Both the position numbers and the translations under genes were made by a program. The notes beneath the pieces are model-generated. The model made no database searches. It was not told where the DNA came from and worked only from the letters and a program-made list of their open reading frames with translations. Of a DNA stretch of 6,265 nucleotides, positions 1 to 5,310 are shown in pieces. Origin of the DNA: Anaerolineae bacterium (GTDB taxonomy: Bacteria > Chloroflexota > Anaerolineae > JAFGEY01); assembly GCA_016929205.1 (NCBI GenBank), contig JAFGJF010000394.1:1-6265 (forward strand). Direction: 5' to 3'. The stretch's first letter is position 1. Each line of letters begins with the position of its first letter.

Positions 1-135
1 CTCTCCCTCTCTCCCTGGGTTATTTGTTCTACCTAGCTTACTCCCTTTGCCCCAGACAACAAATGCACCCAGGACCAGGTGAAACCCCTCACCATATCAT
101 CTTTTTGATAAAGAGTAGCATTCTGTCACCGTTGG

Positions 136-144
136 TGTTATAAT
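136..144 (+). promoter_or_regulatory. Extended -10 promoter of the lipoprotein gene
   Basis: TGTTATAAT is a perfect match to the extended -10 consensus TGnTATAAT, with the TATAAT hexamer at 139-144. No good -35 box lies 16-18 bases upstream. The nearest candidate, TTGATA at 105-110, is 28 bases away, which is too far. Extended -10 promoters can work without a -35. Transcription would begin near 150-152, giving a leader of about 30 bases before the ATG at 182. This makes the upstream in-frame GTG at 149 an unlikely start, because it would lie at or before the transcript's 5' end. Confidence 0.6.
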
Positions 145-181
145 CAAGGTGGCAAATGGACTGCGTTTCGAGAAAGTGGCA

Positions 182-643
182 ATGAGGAAACCAAAGCTCA
201 ATCCTGCGATATGTATACTCACCTCACTGGTGCTGTTTTCGGCATGCGGACCGAGTCTGCCTGGCTCGGTGACGCCTACACCTGTACCAACACCCACTTG
301 CACACCTATCATACTACCCCTACCGGAAAAGGATTACCAGGTGAGAACCTGGGTCGCCTTTGAACGGCTAACACTGAACCAGATTCAGACCGTCTATGCC
401 AAGATCGTAAAAGGAGAGCAGCCCGTCGCCGGCGCCAAGATGTACACTATTGTCCACTACTCTACCCAGGTCGATCAACGCTGGCCAGAGGTCGAGTTCG
501 AGACAACCGAAGCGAATGGCATTGCCTCGGTTTCGTTTAGTGCCTTGGATGCTGGATCCAAAAAGGACGTGACTGTCGACGTCTATCTCATATACGATGA
601 GACCGTTTTCCACACCACGACCTTTTTTACAACCCAATGTTGA
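182..643 (+). CDS. Small putative lipoprotein, function unknown
   Basis: A 153-residue protein. Residues 1-21 form a signal peptide: a basic start (MRKPK), a hydrophobic core (about 9-20), then a lipobox-like LFSAC with Cys22 as the likely lipidated residue. Phe at -3 is not ideal but is tolerated. A Pro/Thr spacer (about 31-42) should hold the rest away from the membrane. Residues about 55-150 are rich in beta-strand pattern and include GEQPVAGAK followed by a TTEANGIASVSF stretch. Such G-x-P-V-x-G-A-x then T-x-x-G-x-A patterns recall bacterial Ig-like (Big_1/invasin-type) domains; this is my inference. Cys40 and the C-terminal Cys153 could form a disulfide. An in-frame GTG at 149 would add 11 residues before the signal, but the ATG at 182 fits both the signal peptide and the promoter. 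The Shine-Dalgarno is weak. It is convergent with the minus-strand genes and need not share their role. Confidence 0.7.
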   Translation: MRKPKLNPAICILTSLVLFSACGPSLPGSVTPTPVPTPTCTPIILPLPEKDYQVRTWVAFERLTLNQIQTVYAKIVKGEQPVAGAKMYTIVHYSTQVDQRWPEVEFETTEANGIASVSFSALDAGSKKDVTVDVYLIYDETVFHTTTFFTTQC

Positions 644-694
644 CCGGGAGACTGATCCGCAGCAGTGTGCTGCTTTGACCACAGCTAGTCCCGG
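644..694. terminator. Nested inverted repeats between convergent genes, possible terminator
   Basis: An outer pair, CCGGGA (644-649) and TCCCGG (689-694), encloses a perfect 6-bp inner hairpin, GCAGCA (659-664) and TGCTGC (668-673), with a 3-base loop. On the + strand the inner hairpin is followed by TTT (674-676), a short U tract right after the lipoprotein stop codon. This may end or protect the lipoprotein transcript. The outer right arm lies in the last codons of the minus-strand gene and the stop codon of that gene is inside the structure. The short U tract makes a true intrinsic terminator uncertain. Confidence 0.35.
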
Positions 695-1854
695 AATCGT
701 TTCGGATCGATCGGATAGATGCCCCATTCGTCACGGCAGCGTTTCATCTCCAGGATATTCTCCCTTCTTGCATCTACGGCGAGGGAATGAGAAGAACCCA
801 TAATGTACCCTCCACCCGGCGCGGCATAGATGAACGCATAGCGCGCATCGTGGCGAATATCCTCTGTCGTTCCCAGGATGATGTGCTCGTGCCAGATGCC
901 GCCCCACAGACACAGACGGTCTCCTACCTGTTCCTTTAATGCCTTGATATCCATACCCCCGCTGGCCTGAATCCCTTCGTAAGCGTCATAGATCTCAGCC
1001 AATTCGCCGATCACCGGCCACACCTGCCCGCAGCAGTGCTTGAGGATCTTGAGGCCGTGCGCGTGCGCCATATCCGACATGGCTTTGTTCCAGGGATAGA
1101 CCATCTCGCGATAGATCTTGGGGCTGGCCAACATGCCCTGGCTGCTGCCCAGGTCGCCGCAGGGCATGATCCCATCCACGCCGAGTTGGGCGAAAAGTGG
1201 GATCTGGCGCAGCATCCGCTTGCCTTGCAGCTCGGCGAGCTTGGTGCATATTTCGGGCTCGAGCAGCAGATTCATCCAAAACTCTTCCTCCGTTGCTCCA
1301 AAGCCTGGAAAAGCGACGTCGCCACACAGCAGCATGATAAAATGGGTATCTTTCATCTCTTTGACCGCGTGGTGGACGAATTCCCAACGTGAGTCATCGG
1401 GATCGCCGGCGGGCTCGTCGCCCAGCGCGTCGATCTCTTGCTGCAAACTTGCCACCGTGGGAGCGACATAATTATCCCGGTTGCGCTGTATAGGCATCAG
1501 ATCGTGCGTAGTGGCTGAGATACGATAAAGGTCGCCATTCTCGTTTCGATAGGTTTCCTCATCCAGCTTTTCCATCAACTCGGGCATATAGCCCTTGGGC
1601 GGGACTGCGCTGACAAAGACAATATCCATCTCGAGCGCGCGAATCAGATCGAGACGATCGCGCTTCAAACTCGCAACCACCTCATCCCGCCTCCCTTCCC
1701 AATAGGCCTGCGTGGTTCTCATCTTGGCCTGCACCAACGTCTCACGCCCCAGAATATCTTCATAGACGTTATAGTCGATCGAGTGTTCCCCCCAGGGGAT
1801 GCGATCGGGTTCCCGGTGCTCTAGTGCGGCAAAAACGCGTTCTCTGGGCAACAT
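685..1854 (-). CDS. URO-D/MtaA-superfamily protein, third paralogue, incomplete metal site
   Basis: A 389-residue, probably cytoplasmic, member of the uroporphyrinogen decarboxylase-like fold (TIM barrel). It opens with the family N-terminus RERVFAALEHREPDRIP (4-20). It has a mid-protein DLGSSQG (234-240), HCCG (273-276, giving the His-x-Cys pair H273/C275), GMD plus LK (300-308) and PGGGY (346-350) followed by His356. The HemE substrate signature (MRQAGR type) is absent, so it is not a heme enzyme. The His-x-Cys pair is the zinc site of MtaA/MtbA/CmuA-type methyltransferases. Those enzymes need a later Cys, but here the matching segment reads LWGGIWHEH (316-324) with Gly319 where the second paralogue has Cys293. 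Residues H322/H324 might substitute. No corrinoid-binding domain is present. A GAGGAG site supports the start. It lies 92 bases after the preceding gene in transcription order, with a terminator between them. The superfamily call is firm; reaction and substrate are unknown. Confidence 0.85.
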   Translation of the reverse strand: MLPRERVFAALEHREPDRIPWGEHSIDYNVYEDILGRETLVQAKMRTTQAYWEGRRDEVVASLKRDRLDLIRALEMDIVFVSAVPPKGYMPELMEKLDEETYRNENGDLYRISATTHDLMPIQRNRDNYVAPTVASLQQEIDALGDEPAGDPDDSRWEFVHHAVKEMKDTHFIMLLCGDVAFPGFGATEEEFWMNLLLEPEICTKLAELQGKRMLRQIPLFAQLGVDGIMPCGDLGSSQGMLASPKIYREMVYPWNKAMSDMAHAHGLKILKHCCGQVWPVIGELAEIYDAYEGIQASGGMDIKALKEQVGDRLCLWGGIWHEHIILGTTEDIRHDARYAFIYAAPGGGYIMGSSHSLAVDARRENILEMKRCRDEWGIYPIDPKRFRD

Positions 1855-1861
1855 AATCTCG

Positions 1862-1867
1862 CTCCTC
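1862..1867 (-). promoter_or_regulatory. Shine-Dalgarno of the third URO-D-like gene
   Basis: Minus-strand GAGGAG sits 7 bases before the ATG at 1854, a strong ribosome site. It fixes the start that gives the family-typical RERV N-terminus. The gene can thus be translated on its own without coupling to the upstream gene. Confidence 0.75.
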
Positions 1868-1889
1868 GTCGTTCCAAATAGGACACTAG

Positions 1890-1917
1890 AAAAAAAAGCG
1901 CCCCTTGCACAGGCGCC
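1890..1917 (-). terminator. Intrinsic terminator between second and third URO-D-like genes
   Basis: Read on the minus strand, GCGCC (1916-1912) pairs with GGCGC (1902-1898). One G-U pair extends the stem at each end, giving a 7-bp stem with a 7-base loop (1910-1904). It is followed at once by eight T residues (1897-1890). This is a classic Rho-independent terminator placed 30 bases after the stop codon of the 1947-3020 gene. It should end or reduce transcription of the transporter/enzyme operon before the last gene. Only about 35 bases lie between the T tract and the next ATG, and I see no convincing promoter there. The last gene may depend on read-through, or on a promoter overlapping the hairpin. 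Confidence 0.7.
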
Positions 1918-1946
1918 AAGACACTAAAAGACGTGTTCAAACAGAG

Positions 1947-3020
1947 CTAACCATACACGCCAAACTCACGAATCGTATCAAACATAGTGAGCACATTCTC
2001 GATTGGTGTCTCAGGCAGCACATAGTCGTGGCTAGCTGAGACGACATACCCACCGCCCGGTTTCATAATCTCGAGTATCTCGCGCGTTTTGGCCCTGACC
2101 AGATCAAGCGTGCCATCGATCAGCACATGTTGCGAGTCGACACACCCCATCAGCACGATCTGCGAACCAAACTTAGCCTTGAGCCCGGCAGGGTCCATGC
2201 CGCTACACGCTGGTTGGAGAGCCTGCAGTCCATCCAATCCGGCCTCGATCAGCGTCGGAATGAGGGGAGCAAACCCGCCGCAGCAATGCATCAATACATT
2301 CAAGCCATACTCATGCCCCATGTCAATCAGCCGTTTGAGATGCGGCAGCATAAAACGCCGAAACATAGCCTCCCCCATCACCGGCCCGATCTGGGTGCCA
2401 AAATCGTTGCCGATGAAAAAGAGATCGATCGCATCCGCCGCCGCGTCAAAGATGCGCTGGCTGACCTCGGCGTAATAATCGACAATGTGCGTCAGCAGCG
2501 CGTCCACCCGCTCCGGATGATCGACCATCTCATAGATCAACCGCTCCATGCCCAGCAGATCGATCGCATCATGCCAAAATGGCGACCACTCGCCGCCCAG
2601 AATAGCATATTGCTTGCCATATTGCAGCGCTTGTGACCTGATCTGGCTGACATCCATCCACGCGGGGTCAGGCCAGGCATAGTCGTGTATCTGTGCCAGG
2701 GTCGCGCCGGCGAGGGGATGGTGGAGGGGCTGCCCGTAAAAGTAGCCGCTGCGCTGCACGCCAAAGATCGTACGATAGGTCGCACCGTCGATCAGGCCGG
2801 TAAGCGCGTCGGCATATGCTGGTCCGGCATACGTGGCAAAGACGCGGCGAAAATCGTCACCCACACGGACGCGCAAGCGCTCTTCATCTGGCAGACCCAA
2901 CTGCTGCACAGCCAGTTCAACAAACTCGGGCGATGCCCCCAGCCAGGCCGGGACGCGATCTGACTCTAAATGCGCAAAGGCTGCCTGAACCCGTTCGCGG
3001 GATGTCCATTGATCTGGCAT
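1947..3020 (-). CDS. URO-D/MtaA-superfamily protein, second paralogue, full HxC...C site
   Basis: A 357-residue, probably cytoplasmic, protein of the uroporphyrinogen decarboxylase-like superfamily. Family landmarks are SRERVQAAFAHLESDRVP (7-24), GNDFGTQIGP (204-213), MHCCGG (244-249, metal pair H245/C247), GMDPAGLK (274-281), MGCVDSQ (291-297, Cys293 as the candidate third ligand) and PGGGY (321-325) followed by His331. The His-x-Cys...Cys layout matches the zinc site of MtaA/MtbA-type corrinoid methyltransferases, whereas the HemE arginine-rich N-terminal motif is missing. It begins 12 bases after the stop of the previous gene. Its own ribosome site is weak (AGGG about 10 bases upstream), so it is probably translated by coupling. 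It is the shortest of the three paralogues and has a shorter region between the N-terminal motif and the GNDFG motif. A methyltransferase role is an inference from the family; the substrate is unknown. Confidence 0.85.
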   Translation of the reverse strand: MPDQWTSRERVQAAFAHLESDRVPAWLGASPEFVELAVQQLGLPDEERLRVRVGDDFRRVFATYAGPAYADALTGLIDGATYRTIFGVQRSGYFYGQPLHHPLAGATLAQIHDYAWPDPAWMDVSQIRSQALQYGKQYAILGGEWSPFWHDAIDLLGMERLIYEMVDHPERVDALLTHIVDYYAEVSQRIFDAAADAIDLFFIGNDFGTQIGPVMGEAMFRRFMLPHLKRLIDMGHEYGLNVLMHCCGGFAPLIPTLIEAGLDGLQALQPACSGMDPAGLKAKFGSQIVLMGCVDSQHVLIDGTLDLVRAKTREILEIMKPGGGYVVSASHDYVLPETPIENVLTMFDTIREFGVYG

Positions 3021-3032
3021 CCGTTCTCATCC

Positions 3033-4253
3033 CTATACGATCGGATGTGGGGCAAACTCGTACGCAGCGTCGAGCATGGCCACAATGTTCTCCGGCGGCA
3101 CGTTGACCTGAATGTTGTGGATCTGGTTGAACACAAAGCCGCCGCCAGGGGCAAAGATGCGTATGCGGTCGTGCACGTGCTCGCGAATCATCTCCGGTGA
3201 GGCATTACCCAGGATCTCTTGCGTATCGCAGCCCCCACCCCAAAAGGTAACACCATCGCCAAACTCGCGCTTGAGCCGAACGGGATCCATACCCACCGCC
3301 GACGTCTGTACGGGATTGATGACGTCTACACCGGCTTCGATCAAACCTGGAATCAGCGGATAGATGCCGCCGCAGCTGTGGATAAAGATATACATGTCGC
3401 TGTGCTCGTGGATATAACTCCAGAACTTTTTCTGGCGAGGCTGCATATAGCGCTGGTACATCGCTGTAGAAATTTGGGGACCGTTCTGCGTGCCCAGATC
3501 TCCGCCGACGTTGATCAGTTGCACATAGTCGCCCACGGCCTCGATGTAGAGTTGCACGTTTCTGATATACCCATCGAGCAGCAGATCCAAGAGTGTGTCG
3601 ACGAAATCGGGGCGCAAAGCCAGATCCATCATAAAATTATCCCAGCCGCGCAGCCCCTGCCCCGATTCTAGAAAACTGCCACCAAACCCACCCAGGATCG
3701 CATAATCCGTGTTGTCATAGAGGTCCTTGGCTGTATCGTGCAAATAATCCAATACCTCATTAGAGATCGGCTGCCATCGATCGGCAAGCAGTTCCAACTC
3801 ACCGATCGTCTCCACGTTTTCCAGGGGGTGAACCAGCCCATCAAAGTAATACCCTCCCTTGGGCATCCGATGGGTGACTTGACCCTGTTTATCTTGAATC
3901 ACCCAGTCGCCATTTTCATCCAGCACCGGGTTAAAGGTCACCGGAATCCAACACGACGAACCATCGGACAGCGTCCACGGCTGCCAGGCGCAGTCCTGGC
4001 GCACCCAGTTGGCGCTGACCATATCCAGAGCCGCCACGTCGACGTGAAAGCGCTTGCGGATCGGTTCCTCTACATTTGCGAGCTGCTGCCCGGTATCGGC
4101 AATCTTGGCCGCTCCCTGGAGGCCGAGGTAATCGAGCAAACGATTGTAGGCGATCGCCGTGATCCCTGTCGAGCGCATCCCCCCCAGGTCGATCGGTACG
4201 CGATCGGGCTCTTGGTGCTGCAAAGTAGTCAGAACACGTTCTCGCGAATTCAT
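3033..4253 (-). CDS. URO-D/MtaA-superfamily protein, first paralogue, WGGGCDTQ type
   Basis: A 406-residue URO-D-like protein, probably cytoplasmic. Landmarks: NSRERVLTTLQHQEPDRVP (2-20), GGDLGTQNGP (250-259), IHSCGG (291-296, metal pair H292/C294), GMDPVRLKREFG (321-332), WGGGCDTQ (338-345, Cys342 as third ligand) and PGGGF (369-373) with His379. The HSCG plus WGGGCDTQ combination belongs to a large group of proteins commonly annotated as uroporphyrinogen decarboxylase family and not experimentally assigned, as far as I know. Residues about 85-145 form a longer middle segment (SDGSSCWIPVTFN, then ENGDWV) than in the second paralogue. The start is set by a strong GGAGGA at 4261-4266. An ATG at 4277 is in frame but lies upstream of that site and would add eight residues before the conserved start. 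The gene is 56 bases after the ATPase gene and overlaps nothing. A role as a zinc-dependent methyltransferase on the imported solute is inferred. Confidence 0.87.
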   Translation of the reverse strand: MNSRERVLTTLQHQEPDRVPIDLGGMRSTGITAIAYNRLLDYLGLQGAAKIADTGQQLANVEEPIRKRFHVDVAALDMVSANWVRQDCAWQPWTLSDGSSCWIPVTFNPVLDENGDWVIQDKQGQVTHRMPKGGYYFDGLVHPLENVETIGELELLADRWQPISNEVLDYLHDTAKDLYDNTDYAILGGFGGSFLESGQGLRGWDNFMMDLALRPDFVDTLLDLLLDGYIRNVQLYIEAVGDYVQLINVGGDLGTQNGPQISTAMYQRYMQPRQKKFWSYIHEHSDMYIFIHSCGGIYPLIPGLIEAGVDVINPVQTSAVGMDPVRLKREFGDGVTFWGGGCDTQEILGNASPEMIREHVHDRIRIFAPGGGFVFNQIHNIQVNVPPENIVAMLDAAYEFAPHPIV

Positions 4254-4260
4254 GCTTTTT

Positions 4261-4266
4261 TCCTCC
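4261..4266 (-). promoter_or_regulatory. Shine-Dalgarno deciding the start at 4253
   Basis: Minus-strand GGAGGA lies 7 bases before the ATG at 4253 and inside the longer reading frame that begins at 4277. Its strength and spacing, and the match of MNSRERV to the N-termini of the sister proteins, favour 4253 as the true start. Confidence 0.8.
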
Positions 4267-4288
4267 ACAAAACGCAATGCCCGATTGA

Positions 4289-4306
4289 CCTGTGCTCTGC
4301 ACCAGG
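4289..4306 (-). repeat. Small hairpin between transporter and enzyme genes
   Basis: CCTG (4289-4292) plus TGC (4293-4295) pair with GCA (4299-4301) and CAGG (4303-4306), with one bulged base at 4302 and a 3-base loop. No T tract follows on the minus strand, so this is not an intrinsic terminator. It lies just after the ATPase stop codon and before the first enzyme gene. It could mark an mRNA processing or stability element separating transporter and enzyme expression, or be chance. Confidence 0.3.
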
Positions 4307-4309
4307 CTA

Positions 4310-5299
4310 TCAGGCCATCTCCATCTCTCTGCGACGAAAATGACAGGCCACGAAATGATTCTCTTCCAGCTCAAACAACTCGGGCTCGCTCTGCTGGCAT
4401 CGATCGTAGTGAAGCCGGCAGCGATCGTAAAACTTGCACGCCCCCCTGGTCGTCGCCAGCAGTTCCTGGGTCGTCAGCAGCTCGAGGTGTTCGGCCCATT
4501 TGACATCCGGGTCAGGCACGGGAATCGAAGCCAGCAAAGTCTGCGTATAGGGATGCTGTGGGCTGTTGATCACTTTGCCAATGTCGCCGCTCTCGGCGAT
4601 CGAGCCGCGATAGAGGACAAAGATCTCGTCGCTGATCTGGTAAGCCGTCGACAGGTCGTGGGTGATATAAAGAAAAGAAATACCGCGCTCTTGCTTGAGA
4701 CGCAGCATAATATCGAGCACCATGCCCCGCAGAGAGGCATCGATCATCGACACGGGCTCGTCAGCCACGATCAGCTGCGGACGAAGCATAAACGCGCGAG
4801 CAACCATCACCCGCTGGCGTTGGCCGCCGCTCAGTTGGTGCGGATATTTGCCCAGCACCTCCGTCGGGCGTAAGCCGACGATCTCGAGCGCATCCTCTTG
4901 GATCTTGCGCCGTTCGTCTCGGTTTCGAGTCAGATGAAACGTCCCGATAACCATATTAAGCACGTGATCGACCTTGTAAAAGGGGTTATAGACCTCATAC
5001 GGGTCCTGGTAGATGGCCTGTACGCGCTGACGGTAACCGAGCCACTCTTCCTTGGACATGTGCCAAATATCCTGTCCCTGGAAAATCGCCTGCCCGCTGG
5101 TTGGGGTCAAAAAACCCAGGATCAGGCGGGCCAGCGTCGTTTTGCCGCTGCCGCTCTCGCCGGCGATAGCGACGATCTTTGGCCTCTCGACAAAGAGGCT
5201 CATATTAAAGCGGTCCAGGGCCAGGTTGGCCGTTTTGCGAATCAGGCCACTGCTGTAGACCTTGGTCAGGTCCTTGACTTGTAACAAAGGCGTTGGCAT
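4310..5299 (-). CDS. Oligopeptide-type ABC transporter ATPase, OppF/DppF-like
   Basis: A 329-residue ATP-binding subunit that would sit on the cytoplasmic face of a peptide/nickel/oligosaccharide-family (PepT) importer. Motifs are all intact: Walker A GESGSGKTT (47-55), Q-loop Gln98 in YQDPYEVYNP, signature LSGGQ (156-160), Walker B LIVADE (176-181, catalytic Glu181), D-loop SMIDASL (184-190) and switch His214. The C-terminal oligopeptide-transporter extension holds HPYTQTLLASIP (249-260) and four cysteines (288, 294, 301, 319; spacing x5, x6, x17). These match a motif known to bind a [4Fe-4S] cluster in some DppD-type proteins. The start is supported by GAGGT (5306-5310), which overlaps the stop codon of the neighbour ATPase, so the two are translationally coupled at a 9-base gap. 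This family also imports sugars and other solutes, so a peptide substrate should not be assumed. The partner permeases are not in the window. Confidence 0.93.
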   Translation of the reverse strand: MPTPLLQVKDLTKVYSSGLIRKTANLALDRFNMSLFVERPKIVAIAGESGSGKTTLARLILGFLTPTSGQAIFQGQDIWHMSKEEWLGYRQRVQAIYQDPYEVYNPFYKVDHVLNMVIGTFHLTRNRDERRKIQEDALEIVGLRPTEVLGKYPHQLSGGQRQRVMVARAFMLRPQLIVADEPVSMIDASLRGMVLDIMLRLKQERGISFLYITHDLSTAYQISDEIFVLYRGSIAESGDIGKVINSPQHPYTQTLLASIPVPDPDVKWAEHLELLTTQELLATTRGACKFYDRCRLHYDRCQQSEPELFELEENHFVACHFRRREMEMA

Positions 5300-5305
5300 C
5301 GGGTT

Positions 5306-5310
5306 ACCTC
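5306..5310 (-). promoter_or_regulatory. Shine-Dalgarno overlapping the upstream stop codon
   Basis: Minus-strand GAGGT uses the last two bases of the preceding TGA (5311-5309) and sits 6 bases before the ATG at 5299. This is typical of translational coupling and should keep the two ATPases in balanced amounts. Confidence 0.65.

Noticed and set aside
1..16. Pyrimidine-rich CT tract at the left edge
   Set aside because: It is cut by the window edge and has no associated gene or repeat unit that can be defined.
78..110. Two short inverted repeats, GGTGA/TCACC (78-93) and TATCA/TGATA (95-110), as a terminator or operator
   Set aside because: Each stem is only 5 bp, and no T tract directly follows either one. 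They are within chance expectation for this length.
3..143. Open + strand frame reaching in from the left edge, as the tail of an upstream gene
   Set aside because: It is only about 46 codons of low-complexity, hydrophobic start with no recognisable motif, and its stop overlaps the promoter of the lipoprotein gene. Coding cannot be supported.
149..181. GTG start extending the lipoprotein by 11 residues
   Set aside because: It lies about where transcription should begin from the -10 element at 139-144, and it places charged residues ahead of an otherwise normal signal peptide.
2424..2570. Repeated 14-mer AGATCGATCGCATC, seen twice
   Set aside because: Both copies encode the peptide DAIDL in the same protein, at different places in the fold. 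Shared codon choice explains it.
685..4253. Calling the three URO-D-fold genes hemE (uroporphyrinogen decarboxylase)
   Set aside because: The HemE N-terminal MRQAGR-type signature is absent in all three. They have the His-x-Cys-Gly metal motif, and three divergent copies beside a transporter do not fit heme synthesis.
3738..4343. Long + strand open frame of 201 codons
   Set aside because: It lies opposite the well-supported first URO-D-like gene, and its protein shows no recognisable domain or ribosome site. The same applies to the + strand frame at 5408-6031 opposite the ATPase.
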